The notes below the pieces were generated by a model. The model was not told the origin of the DNA. It did no database searches and worked only from the letters and a program-made list of their open reading frames with translations. Shown here piece by piece: positions 45,208 through 53,690 of a DNA stretch of 64,000 nt. The first letter of the stretch is position 1; every line of letters begins with the position of its first letter. Location of the stretch: assembly GCF_022170825.1 (NCBI RefSeq), contig NZ_CP081878.1:1700001-1764000 (forward strand), read 5' to 3'. The position numbers and the translations under genes are program-made. Source of the DNA: Exiguobacterium acetylicum. GTDB taxonomy: Bacteria > Bacillota > Bacilli > Exiguobacteriales > Exiguobacteriaceae.

Positions 45208-45536
45208 TCCGAAACCCTCCCTTTTACATGGATCAACGGACGAATGCCTTTAATCCTTTATGTGAATGGACAAAAAAAGAGTCCTGTATAAAAAACAAGC
45301 TGGTGAGATGAACTATCCCTCCCTTCTGTAAAGTTATACCACGAAAACAAGTACAAAGTGTACATGTTTTTGTTTCAAAATTAAGATTCGAATAGCGTCC
45401 GAATCTTGTTTATAGTAACATAAAAGATACTAGTTTTAATCATATTTAATAGGATCATATGATAAAAATGTGCATGTTAAAAATATGTACACGGATAAAG
45501 AGCCAGAGATCATCTATCCCTCTCTGACTCCCCTCA
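45208..45536. other. 329-bp gene-free region with several dyads
   Basis: No coding frame seen. It holds a short palindrome GTACA-AAG-TGTAC (45351-45363), a hairpin AAGATTCG-N9-CGAATCTT (45383-45407), and the hairpin GAGCCAGAGA/TCTCTGACTC (45500-45530), which is well placed as terminator of the Rrf2 gene on the minus strand. The rest is AT-rich. The middle hairpin has no gene to serve and may mark the end of a small RNA. Confidence 0.5.
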
Positions 45537-45938
45537 TCAGTCGTTCATCGTTGGCGCAATTAAGTCTTGTAACGTGTAAGCCTGCAAGGCGTCCGTAAAG
45601 GACATAAATGCTTGATCGAACGCTTGTCGTGTGTTTTGCAAACTACCATTTTTATTTGGAACTGTCACATTTTCAAGATAGGATACTTCTTCAAATAAAT
45701 GAACGATTTCTCCTAAGGTAATCATCTCTGGGGATTTCGCTAATTTGAATCCACCATTACGACCCTGTACAGAAATGATGAGACCAAACTTGCTCAATGA
45801 ATGGACAATCTTCATCAAATGATTTTTAGAAATATCATAATGGGTTGCCACTTCCTGAATTTGTACGAGCCGTGTCGGATGCGACGCTGCGAAAATAAGC
45901 ACACGAATGGCATAGTCCGTAGAGCGAGTCATCTTCAT
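45537..45938 (-). CDS. Rrf2 family transcriptional regulator lacking cysteines (NsrR-like)
   Basis: A 133-residue winged-helix protein of the Rrf2 family (TRSTDYAIRVLIFAASHP, ATHYDISKNHLMKIVHSLSKFGLI, GRNGGFKLAKSPEMITLGEIVHLFE). The whole sequence has no Cys, although NsrR and IscR bind their Fe-S cluster through three Cys after this region. So it cannot hold a cluster by the usual means and must sense something else, or be constitutive. The start is ATG at 45938 with AGAAGG 8 bases upstream; a GTG at 45947 would overlap that site. Confidence 0.82.
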   Translation of the reverse strand: MKMTRSTDYAIRVLIFAASHPTRLVQIQEVATHYDISKNHLMKIVHSLSKFGLIISVQGRNGGFKLAKSPEMITLGEIVHLFEEVSYLENVTVPNKNGSLQNTRQAFDQAFMSFTDALQAYTLQDLIAPTMND

Positions 45939-46227
45939 CCATTTCACCTTCTTTTTCTTTCCTTTATATAGACATAGTACAGAAGCTCACTCATTTTCAC
46001 AATCAGTAGTGTGGTTTAAAGTGTTTAAGAGTGACTTTGCACATATGTATATCGTTTATCTTAAAGTATATTAAGTGTCAAAATCTAGGGATTTTTTCGG
46101 AAAGAGGCAAAATGATATTTTTAATCATTAAAACAAGTATGCTGCTTTTTTAATGTATTATGATAAAATTCTTTTAAACATGAGTATTTAATATTTGTTT
46201 TATATCTTTTTAGAGAGAGGTCTAGTC
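45939..46227. promoter_or_regulatory. Divergent AT-rich promoter region between Rrf2 gene and histidine kinase gene
   Basis: About 289 bp without a gene. A perfect dyad CTTAA-N6-TTAAG (46060-46075) sits in TATCTTAAAGTATAT, which resembles the AT-rich Rrf2/NsrR operator of Bacillus with one extra base. Similarity to the Bacillus site is from memory and is only approximate. Confidence 0.45.
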
Positions 46228-48543
46228 ATGAAGTGGCTGTCATCAAGTATATTCAATCGTTTTTATATCCTATTGCTTTCAAATTTCTTGATATTTGCAA
46301 GTATCGGCGTCTTAACATTTTACTTCGCTCAAAAAGAACTTGATCAACACAGAACTTCATCACAGAAGATCACACTTCAAAAAACACAGGCTCGTACGCT
46401 TTGGAATGAAGCACAACAAGTCAATCTTCAAGTTCAACAAATCGATTTTAATGATCAAGATGCTCTTAAACAAGTCAATCAACGGTTGACGCAATTACAA
46501 AAACATGTTCTAACATTTAGCCAGCGTTATTCGGATTCATCAGATGAACGTTTTACAAATCTACTTGTCCAATTTTCAAGATTTTTAGATCAGGAACTCA
46601 CATTACAAATACTTACGGATAATCAAAAGCTAGTTCGACAATCTGACTCTGTCGTCAATGACTACTTTCGAATGATTCATAATGAAGAAAAAACAGCACA
46701 ACAGTCCCTGCAACAAAGAACAGTCGAAGTGTTACGCTATGCCTTTGGTGTGATGATCATCGCTTTTTTTCTTCTCAGTTATTTGATTTTACGGCTTGTG
46801 CGTTCTTTTCGAATAGATTTACTCAACCTCGTCGAACAAACGAAACAACCTGATCGGTTGGAGCATAATGACTTTCAGACCCGTCATGACGAAATTGGAA
46901 CTCTTGGGAAATCGATGCAGCAAATGACGACGTTGCTCGCATTTGAGCATCAGCAAACGCAAACTGCTAATTCAAAACTCCAAGAGGCACTACATCAACA
47001 AAAGACTATCGAGCGGCAACTTCAATTTCAAAACCAGTTAGCTACACAAATTCTACGCCATCAATCAACGACAGGTCTACACACCTGGTTACAAGCGATT
47101 GGAAGTCATTTTCGGGCAGCACATATCTATTTTTCACCGCAGTCGGAAGGTTTTGAACCCGTTCATATCGCACTATCGAATGAACCAACATACAACCAAG
47201 ACCGGATAGAATTAGAAGCAAAGATCGAGCTTGATCCATCAATTCATTTGATCGAGACGGAACAGTTGACGCTGTGCGCTCTCCCCTTACACAGTCCATC
47301 AGCATTCATTGGCACGTTGACGTTACAATTTCACCATCGATTCACGGATGCAATTGCACTTCAAAAAACGACACATTTACTGAATATCGGATTGATGCGT
47401 TTGCTTGATGATATCCGAATTACAGACAATCACCAATTGATTCAGCGCATCTTAAATGGTCTTCGAGAAGCTATTCTGTTTGTCGATGTCTCAAATACGG
47501 ATATCTTCACGAATCGAATGTTTCACCAGCTGTTCCCTAATTGGTCTCCTTCTGAAAAACAATCAGAAAACCTAGAATTTGTCATCGAAACTTTTGAACC
47601 GTTGATTCTCGAAACAGAAGCATTATATGCATATGTCGAACAAATCAAAGTGAGCTTTGAGAACGCATCAGTCGTTCCCGCTCAGGATTTTTCAATGTCA
47701 GACGATCGTCATCTGCGACTTTACACGGAATTTTTGCCAGAACGTCAAGGTATTTTATTTGTTTTTCGTGAACGCACTGTCGAAGTCAATCATGCAAAAA
47801 AAGAGCAAAATTTCATTTCAGTTTTATCACATGAGCTACGAACACCGCTTGCGTCCATTGAAGGATTCAGTGAACTAATGTTACACCGAACGTTATCTCC
47901 TTCAAAACAGCGAAAATATTTAGAGACAATGCGAAGTGAAACGCAACGGCTCAGTCAACTGTTAACAGAATTTCTCGATTATCAGCGACTAAGTCATCAA
48001 AAAGAAACATACCAGTTAGAATCATTTTGTATCGAACGCATGCTAATTGAATTAACGGAGTGGCTTGACATCACGACTTCGACACATCACTTACAAATCC
48101 GAACGGATGGTTCTTGTACAATCACGGCTGATCCAGAAAAAATTCGGAGAGTCTTGTTGAATATCCTAAACAACGCCATAAAATACTCTCCCGAAGATTC
48201 GAACATCCAAGTCTCGTTAGCATGTTGTGAATCTGAAATCGTCATTACAATCAGTGATAACGGATATGGTATTCCAAAACATGACCTTCCCTATCTGTTT
48301 GATCCCTATTACCGTGTCGAACATGCTGATCACATCCAAGTTCAAGGAACAGGTCTGGGATTACCGATTTGTAAAGAAATTATCGAAGCACATGGGGGAC
48401 GTATCACCGTTCATTCAGAAATTGGAAGAGGGTCTGACTTTTTTATCCGTTTACCTCGTGATGAAGAGTGGAACACAACCAATAACATGTATAAAAACGA
48501 TATGGATAATCTGCAAATAGGAAGTGAAGAGCGTGGAAGCTGA
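46228..48543 (+). CDS. Sensor histidine kinase, 771 residues
   Basis: Membrane helix at about residues 10-33, an extracytoplasmic helical domain to about 178 (CHASE3-like), second helix at about 180-201, HAMP region to about 255, then a GAF-like input domain (about 270-400) and a PAS-like one (about 410-520). The HisKA dimerisation domain carries the phosphorylated histidine, His535, in LSHELRTPLAS; the ATPase has NILNNAIKYSPED (N box, near 644), ISDNGYGIP and GTGLGLPIC. No response regulator gene is adjacent, so it is an orphan. The start at 46228 follows GAGAGAGG. Confidence 0.88.
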   Translation: MKWLSSSIFNRFYILLLSNFLIFASIGVLTFYFAQKELDQHRTSSQKITLQKTQARTLWNEAQQVNLQVQQIDFNDQDALKQVNQRLTQLQKHVLTFSQRYSDSSDERFTNLLVQFSRFLDQELTLQILTDNQKLVRQSDSVVNDYFRMIHNEEKTAQQSLQQRTVEVLRYAFGVMIIAFFLLSYLILRLVRSFRIDLLNLVEQTKQPDRLEHNDFQTRHDEIGTLGKSMQQMTTLLAFEHQQTQTANSKLQEALHQQKTIERQLQFQNQLATQILRHQSTTGLHTWLQAIGSHFRAAHIYFSPQSEGFEPVHIALSNEPTYNQDRIELEAKIELDPSIHLIETEQLTLCALPLHSPSAFIGTLTLQFHHRFTDAIALQKTTHLLNIGLMRLLDDIRITDNHQLIQRILNGLREAILFVDVSNTDIFTNRMFHQLFPNWSPSEKQSENLEFVIETFEPLILETEALYAYVEQIKVSFENASVVPAQDFSMSDDRHLRLYTEFLPERQGILFVFRERTVEVNHAKKEQNFISVLSHELRTPLASIEGFSELMLHRTLSPSKQRKYLETMRSETQRLSQLLTEFLDYQRLSHQKETYQLESFCIERMLIELTEWLDITTSTHHLQIRTDGSCTITADPEKIRRVLLNILNNAIKYSPEDSNIQVSLACCESEIVITISDNGYGIPKHDLPYLFDPYYRVEHADHIQVQGTGLGLPICKEIIEAHGGRITVHSEIGRGSDFFIRLPRDEEWNTTNNMYKNDMDNLQIGSEERGS

Positions 48544-48838
48544 TTTAAATCAAATCGTTCGCTGTTTAAATCAAGATTTTAAGCACCAACGAACTGTCTT
48601 TAGTGCATTGACCCTAAAAGAAACCAATCCCTGTATCATTTTGATGGAAGATCACCGTCGAAGACGGATGGAGGATGCCTTGTATCAATATCCAGATTTC
48701 ATCGCAGAACTGGAATCTCATATATATCGTTGTTTGATTGATGTACGGGGAGCGCGCGAGTCGGCTTCCCCTTCTGAGATTTTTATTTCTAAAGCACAAC
48801 TCTACTCGCCTTATCATTATTTAGTCACCTTTTTATGA
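48533..48838 (+). CDS. Small protein of unknown function co-translated with histidine kinase
   Basis: A 101-residue soluble protein starting with GTG at 48533, 11 bases inside the end of the kinase gene, behind AGGAAGTG. It has no known domain; it carries an Arg-rich stretch (EDHRRRRMEDALYQY) and two cysteines. Its overlap with the kinase and short distance (12 bases) to the isochorismatase gene suggest one operon. It might be an adaptor of the kinase. Confidence 0.6.
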   Translation: MEADLNQIVRCLNQDFKHQRTVFSALTLKETNPCIILMEDHRRRRMEDALYQYPDFIAELESHIYRCLIDVRGARESASPSEIFISKAQLYSPYHYLVTFL

Positions 48839-48850
48839 AAGGAGTCCGTC

Positions 48851-49402
48851 ATGACTGTTCAAGAAAATACGGCACTGTTGATCATTGATGTCATCAACAA
48901 GATGGATTTTGAAGGAGCTAATCAGTTATTGCAACAGACACTCCCTGTCCTCGCCCCACTCTCGGGATTGAAACACCACTGCAAACGTCTAAATATTCCA
49001 GTTATTTATGTTAACGACAATTTCGGTCTCTGGCAGGAGAATGTAAATCAAATCATTGATGAATGCCGTGGTGGTCTCGGAGACATACTCATCGAAGCCT
49101 TACATCCAGAAGAGGATGATTACTTCATCATCAAGCCAAAACATTCAGGCTTTTTCGGCACGCAACTTGATATTTTACTAAAGCATTTAGATGTCTCACG
49201 ACTTATCATCACTGGCCTAACGACGGATATGTGTATTTTATTCACGGCAAACGACGCCTACATGCGGGAATATTCTATTCATGTTCCGTCAGACTGTACG
49301 GCAGCAGAAACCGCTATTGCAAAAGATCATGCCTTGGAAATTCTCAGTTCTACATTGTCTCTTGATTGCGCTGAGAGTTCAAAGTTAATGAACGAGGTAT
49401 AA
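48851..49402 (+). CDS. Isochorismatase-fold cysteine hydrolase
   Basis: A 183-residue enzyme with the catalytic triad of the family: Asp13 (LLIIDVIN), a Lys near 95-97 (FIIKPKHSG) and Cys128 (TTDMCILF). Members hydrolyse amides or isochorismate; the closest in style are nicotinamidase-like hydrolases of unknown substrate. AAAGGAG precedes the ATG. It follows the small gene by 12 bases and ends the operon. Confidence 0.87.
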   Translation: MTVQENTALLIIDVINKMDFEGANQLLQQTLPVLAPLSGLKHHCKRLNIPVIYVNDNFGLWQENVNQIIDECRGGLGDILIEALHPEEDDYFIIKPKHSGFFGTQLDILLKHLDVSRLIITGLTTDMCILFTANDAYMREYSIHVPSDCTAAETAIAKDHALEILSSTLSLDCAESSKLMNEV

Positions 49403-49662
49403 CGATGTTGCGTCTCCGATACGTATGAGATACCGTAATGACTTTTCCATTTTATTCACGCTATTGATCCTCAGCGAATTCTTGAACGCTTCGATCTGTT
49501 TTACAGTTCAGAAAGTATGGAGCGGTGAGCCTAAAGACCATTCCCTCACTTAAGCATTCACTTCTAGATATCGATCAAAAAGAAACAGGTTTGAAAGAAA
49601 CCGAATAAGGTATATAACATGTGTAAGTTGCATATGTTTAAAACTTAAAGGGGGTTCTTTTC
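49403..49662 (+). promoter_or_regulatory. Promoter region of the manganese catalase operon
   Basis: A 260-bp gap. GTTTGA (49589-49594), 13 bases, AGGTAT (49608-49613) matches the sigma-B consensus GTTTAA/GGGTAT at 5 of 6 positions in each half. A dyad AACATGTG-N7-CATATGTT (49616-49638, one mismatch) lies just after it. An open frame of 42 codons (49425-49553) without a ribosome binding site is not called. Confidence 0.5.
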
Positions 49663-50544
49663 ATGTTTCGCCATCAAAAGGAATTACAATTCGAAGTCAA
49701 GGTTGATCGACCCGATCCAAAACTTGCTCGGGCCGTGCAAGAGGTACTCGGTGGACAATTCGGTGAGATGACGGTCATGATGCAATATCTTTTCCAAGGC
49801 TTCAATTGTCGAGGTGAAGAAAAGTACAAGGACATGCTGATGGATATCGGGACGGAAGAAATCGGACACGTTGAAATGCTATGTTCCCTCATTTCTCAAT
49901 TGCTCGACGGGGCGTCACCGGATGATCAGGCAGAAGCTGCCAAAGATCCAGCGACGGCAGCAATTCTCGGGGGTATGAATCCACAGCATCTTTTAGTTAG
50001 CGGTCTTGGCGGGTTGCCATCAAACTCAAACGGCATTCCGTGGAATGGATCCTATATCGTCGCGAGTGGTAACTTGTTAGCAGATATGCGTTCAAATTTA
50101 CACGCTGAGTCACAAGGTCGACTTCAAGTCGCCCGTCTGTATCATATGACGACGGATGAAGGCGTTCGTGCTACCTTCCGAAAGATGCTCGCTCGCGACC
50201 GGTATCACCAGTACCAATGGATGGCTGCAATCGAAGAGCTCGAGACGAAAAATGGCGTCGTCGTTCCGGCTACATTTGCACCAGAAGATGAGATGGAAGC
50301 GCAACCTCATGCTTATGAGTTCTGGGACCTATCGGAAGGTACAGCTTCCAGAGAAGGTCGCTGGGCTCAAGGGGACGCGCAAGATGGCAGCGGTGAATTC
50401 ATTCATTTAGAAAATCCCGCACCGCAAGGAAAGGTTCCGAACATGAAGGTACCGGCACATCATCTGCATCACGACCTAGCTGAAAAAACAGGAATGCAAA
50501 ACGTCAAAGATACGGTCAAACGAATGTTACATGATAAGGAGTGA
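49663..50544 (+). CDS. Manganese catalase
   Basis: A 293-residue non-haem catalase that splits hydrogen peroxide at a di-manganese centre. All five ligands are found where expected: Glu35, Glu66 and His69 (EEIGH), Glu149 and His182. A GNLLADMRSNLHAES stretch and the C-terminal domain, rich in Gly/Pro, are typical of the YdbD/KatJ group of Bacillales. Cytoplasmic. AAAGGGGG precedes the ATG. The next two genes follow at short distance. Confidence 0.95.
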   Translation: MFRHQKELQFEVKVDRPDPKLARAVQEVLGGQFGEMTVMMQYLFQGFNCRGEEKYKDMLMDIGTEEIGHVEMLCSLISQLLDGASPDDQAEAAKDPATAAILGGMNPQHLLVSGLGGLPSNSNGIPWNGSYIVASGNLLADMRSNLHAESQGRLQVARLYHMTTDEGVRATFRKMLARDRYHQYQWMAAIEELETKNGVVVPATFAPEDEMEAQPHAYEFWDLSEGTASREGRWAQGDAQDGSGEFIHLENPAPQGKVPNMKVPAHHLHHDLAEKTGMQNVKDTVKRMLHDKE

Positions 50545-50549
50545 AACTG

Positions 50550-50768
50550 ATGGCTAAATCACCGCTTGCAATTCATGAAACACTCGAAATTCATGAAATC
50601 ATGACGATGAAACAAGCCTGTCTCGTTAAAGCAGTTGCCGTTCGTTCCTTCGTCAAAGATGATACGCTTGAAAAATTGATTGCTCAAGATATCAAAGATA
50701 GCGAAAAAGCCTTAAACGATTTACAAAAACTATTGGCAGATCATGAAGGAGGCGGTTCTCATGAATGA
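50550..50768 (+). CDS. Small helical protein, Coat_F-like
   Basis: A 72-residue helical protein (HETLEIHEIMTMKQACLVKAVAVRSFVKDDTLEKLIAQDI) that resembles one half of a Coat_F (CotF) ferritin-like bundle. ATG 50550 behind AAGGAG. It lies 5 bases after the catalase stop, and its end overlaps the next gene by 8 bases. CotF-like proteins occur with manganese catalases in Bacillus spore coats, but this organism type is thought not to form spores; the role is unknown. Confidence 0.7.
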   Translation: MAKSPLAIHETLEIHEIMTMKQACLVKAVAVRSFVKDDTLEKLIAQDIKDSEKALNDLQKLLADHEGGGSHE

Positions 50769-51054
50769 AGCTCTTCAATCGATTAGCCGTCCGAGTAAAA
50801 AACGAGACGAATTGATTGCGACAGACTTCTTGATCAGCAGTAAATCACTCGTCCGCGCTTATGCTGTCGCGATTACAGAAACGGCTTCTCCTGATGTGCG
50901 GAAAGTCTTGACTGAACAACTGAACAAAGCCATTCAGACTCACGCTGCGGTCGCCGGATACATGATCGATCAGGAGATGTATCACGCGCATGATCTTAAA
51001 AAGCAATTGAAACACGATCAAGAAAAACTAGAAGTCGCAAAAGGATTACTATGA
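50761..51054 (+). CDS. CotF-like protein (Coat_F domain)
   Basis: A 97-residue helical protein with the Coat_F pattern (RDELIATDFLISSKSLVRAYAVAITETASPD...AIQTHAAVAGYMIDQEMYHAHD). ATG 50761 follows GAAGGAGG. Last gene of the catalase operon. In Bacillus, CotF-type proteins are spore coat parts; here it may form a hetero-bundle with the 72-residue protein and bind or shield the catalase. Confidence 0.8.
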   Translation: MNEALQSISRPSKKRDELIATDFLISSKSLVRAYAVAITETASPDVRKVLTEQLNKAIQTHAAVAGYMIDQEMYHAHDLKKQLKHDQEKLEVAKGLL

Positions 51055-51060
51055 CATTCC

Positions 51061-51100
51061 CCCCTTCCCTTCTGATTCTGAAGTGGAAGGGGTTTTCTTT
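51061..51100 (+). terminator. Rho-independent terminator of the catalase operon
   Basis: CCCCTTCC (51061-51068) pairs with GGAAGGGG (51085-51092), enclosing a CTTC/GAAG inner pairing, followed by TTTTCTTT. Confidence 0.9.
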
Positions 51101-51129
51101 CATAATTCGTGTAAGGAGCGATCAGTCCC

Positions 51130-52245
51130 ATGATTAACATCAATCACATTCAAATCAAACAAAATGGAGAAACCGTTTGTCTCACCTGGACAGGAACAAG
51201 TAACGTCCGACTCTTTTTAAATGGTATACCTTGTTTCATTCAGAACGCGAATACCTATCAAACGGAGACACTTCCTTTATTTGAGCCTCTGTCGTTCGAA
51301 CTGATCGATTCAGATTCGAAGACACGTATCGTCACGGCTCTTGTTTCAAGTACGGATGATTTGTATTGGAACCGAAAAATGACTGTCCTAATTCAGCAAG
51401 ATCATGCTGTCCGACTGTTATGGGGTGAAATTCAAGAGGTAGCGCATTATACGGTATTTCAAGATGGACATCGAGTAGGTCAAACTGCGACACCCGAATG
51501 GAAAGGAACGATTGAACCTGAACAGTTTACGCGGTTCGAAATCCGGGTGCTCCGTCCCATTTCAAGAAAATCGATGCCGTTCGCACGGATGATCGAGACA
51601 TTCGCGCGCGTTACGAATCAGATAAAACAGGAACAAGACCGGGAACGGGAATTTGAACAATTTGTGCTCTATTTTTCCTTGTATCCGACATCTACTCCGC
51701 ATCTGAAATTTTCTACTTTTCGGTTACGTGTGCTAACGTTCATTGCTCCACCGATTCTCGTGAACCCGAATCCGTTTTCTCCGCATCGTTATTTTGAAGG
51801 CGATGCGCGACAATATTCACCTTTTTCAAAAGAGTATCGTACCTTTACAGAAGTCCTGACAAGTATTGGTGAAACGACTCATCAGCTATCAAAACAAGCA
51901 AATCCTACCCGCTCTTTTGATGCTCGTCATCAGTTGTATCGGGAAGATGTCGCTTCGACACAACAAATTTACTTGTCAGATCAATCATCTACTCGATATA
52001 CGCTTCATCATTCTGTCGGTAATCCGCTCGTCGTCTCACCAAACATCGACTACGAAATAACGGTGACACACCAATCAAATCTTTGGCGCATCGCAGGAAC
52101 GCATCTGCAATCACCGCATCATGAAGTGTACCTAGATGAAGGAGATGATTGTTTCGAAACCATCCACCAAGCCCATGATTTAGGCTTAAGTTTCCTTGGT
52201 GACCCGTTGCCAAGTTGTCACTGGCTGCATATGACGAATCAATGA
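51130..52245 (+). CDS. Protein of unknown function, 371 residues
   Basis: The first 140 residues look like two fibronectin type III-like beta domains (VRLFLNGIPCFIQNANTY; ...HYTVFQDGHRVGQTATPEW), followed by a domain of about 200 residues with the signature PFSPHRYFEGDARQYSPFSKEYRTF, which resembles the DUF3238 family of Bacillales, but I am not sure of this. No signal peptide and no obvious catalytic motif. GGAG lies 11 bases before the ATG. Transcribed alone with its own terminator. Confidence 0.65.
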   Translation: MININHIQIKQNGETVCLTWTGTSNVRLFLNGIPCFIQNANTYQTETLPLFEPLSFELIDSDSKTRIVTALVSSTDDLYWNRKMTVLIQQDHAVRLLWGEIQEVAHYTVFQDGHRVGQTATPEWKGTIEPEQFTRFEIRVLRPISRKSMPFARMIETFARVTNQIKQEQDREREFEQFVLYFSLYPTSTPHLKFSTFRLRVLTFIAPPILVNPNPFSPHRYFEGDARQYSPFSKEYRTFTEVLTSIGETTHQLSKQANPTRSFDARHQLYREDVASTQQIYLSDQSSTRYTLHHSVGNPLVVSPNIDYEITVTHQSNLWRIAGTHLQSPHHEVYLDEGDDCFETIHQAHDLGLSFLGDPLPSCHWLHMTNQ

Positions 52246-52254
52246 ACAAAAAGG

Positions 52255-52280
52255 AAGCCGCGACCAATTCGTCGCGGCTT
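52255..52280. terminator. Bidirectional terminator
   Basis: Perfect 10-bp stem (AAGCCGCGAC / GTCGCGGCTT) with 6-base loop and T after, between convergent genes. Confidence 0.88.
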
Positions 52281-52287
52281 TTCGTAT

Positions 52288-52677
52288 TTAGTCATGAAAT
52301 CGAGCACGTGTCTCCGGAGACGGGAGTGCGCACTCTTGTTTTTGCCCAAACCAACGATGGCGATTGCTCGCAACGAAATCATAGACGCGATCGCGGAGTG
52401 AACGTGGAACAATGCGAAGTACACTTAACAGACGCCATCCACCCCGCAAATGACGGGCAATCCGTAACGCTGCGTCCGATTTGATATAAGGCACACCCCG
52501 GTCAATTACGACGACACTGTCGATGGATTCCGGGAGATGATGACGCTGGACCAGCTCTTGTCCCGTCTCTCCTTGTAATGAAGCAAAATCATGGTATCCT
52601 TGGTCTCGTTTTAAGATGAACTGGACGCTTGCGTCGCAGAGGTTGCATTCTCCATCGAATAAGACAATTGCTTTCAT
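52288..52677 (-). CDS. DCC family thiol-disulfide oxidoreductase-like protein (DUF393)
   Basis: A 129-residue protein with the DUF393 signature: LFDGECNLCDASV (D-x-x-C-x-x-C, residues 5-17), QRHHLPESIDSVVV and KSDAALRIARHL. It resembles thioredoxin-fold redox proteins of bacteria; no partner is near. Start at 52677; an upstream extension is unsupported, and GGAAGGATGA lies about 11 bases upstream. Confidence 0.85.
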   Translation of the reverse strand: MKAIVLFDGECNLCDASVQFILKRDQGYHDFASLQGETGQELVQRHHLPESIDSVVVIDRGVPYIKSDAALRIARHLRGGWRLLSVLRIVPRSLRDRVYDFVASNRHRWFGQKQECALPSPETRARFHD

Positions 52678-52891
52678 GATTGATTCATCCTTCCTCATCT
52701 GTATAGCGAATTGTTTCGTACACTTTCCCTTTACCACACTTCCAGCTGAAACATGCACTTAATTAGTATGTTAAATGCTGATAACGCTTTCTTTACATAC
52801 CTCGCTTACGCTATACTGTTTTTGTAAACATTTGGATGATAAAATAACGCAGCTAGCGTTTTAAATGCATTTTATTTAAAGGAGAATACAT

Positions 52892-53635
52892 ATGACGACA
52901 CAACCTATTGCCATCGTAACCGGAGCAAGTCAGACGCGCGATATCGGAGCCGCTATTTGCCGTCAGCTCGCCGCGACCGGTCACGATCTCGTCTTTACTT
53001 ATTTTAAAGCAACAGCCAATTGGCCGGCTAGTTTTACGACTGAACTTCAGAATCAAGGTTCTCGCGTTCTTGCGCTTGAGCTCGATTTAAGTCAAGCAGA
53101 TGCTGCTGACGAATTATTCGCTCAAGTAGAGGACTTTGGAACACCAAGTATTCTCATCAATAACGCTGCCCATTCGACGATGACGGATTGGCAGACACTT
53201 GACGCGAAAAGCCTCGACCAACACTATGCGGTCAATCTCCGTGCTCCATTGTTGCTTGCAACACGGTTTACGAATAGATTCGTTGAGGCGAATCTGACGT
53301 CCGGTCGCATCATTCAATTAACGTCCGGTCAGGATCTCGGTCCGATGCCAGACGAGATTGCTTACGCAACGACAAAAGGTGCCTTATCAACCTTTACTAA
53401 AACATACGCCGCAGCCGTGGCACCGCTTGGTATCACCGTTAATGCTGTCAATCCGGGTCCGACTGACTCGACTTGGATGGATGAGGCAACACGGACAGCG
53501 CTTAAACCTAGTTTTCCATTCGGACGGATTGGTGCTCCTGAAGATGTCGCGCGATTGATTCAATTTCTCGTCAGTCCAGACGGTAGTTGGGTGACTGGAC
53601 AGGTCATTCATTCCGAAGGTGGCTTTCAACGCTGA
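52892..53635 (+). CDS. SDR family oxidoreductase
   Basis: A 247-residue classical SDR: TGASQTRDIGAA (TGxxxxxxG) at the N-terminus, LINNAAHS near residue 88, catalytic Ser in QLTSGQD and YATTK near residue 155, ending in SEGGF. FabG/YgfF-like, NAD(P)-dependent; substrate unknown. AAAGGAGAATACAT precedes the ATG. Confidence 0.88.
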   Translation: MTTQPIAIVTGASQTRDIGAAICRQLAATGHDLVFTYFKATANWPASFTTELQNQGSRVLALELDLSQADAADELFAQVEDFGTPSILINNAAHSTMTDWQTLDAKSLDQHYAVNLRAPLLLATRFTNRFVEANLTSGRIIQLTSGQDLGPMPDEIAYATTKGALSTFTKTYAAAVAPLGITVNAVNPGPTDSTWMDEATRTALKPSFPFGRIGAPEDVARLIQFLVSPDGSWVTGQVIHSEGGFQR

Positions 53636-53654
53636 ACATCAGGATCTAGACAAT

Positions 53655-53687
53655 AATGACCCCTGACCACTTCGGTCAGGGGTCATT
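53655..53687. terminator. Bidirectional rho-independent terminator
   Basis: Perfect 14-bp stem (AATGACCCCTGACC and complement) with loop ACTTC, between convergent genes ending at 53635 and 53691. Confidence 0.9.
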
Positions 53688-53690
53688 CCG

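Noticed and set aside
45474-45482. Short AT-rich repeats in the gene-free region as a CRISPR-like or iteron array
   Set aside because: They do not repeat with a regular period.
49425-49553. A 42-codon open frame in the gap before the manganese catalase, with one hydrophobic stretch
   Set aside because: No ribosome binding site precedes the ATG and no family resemblance; most likely chance.
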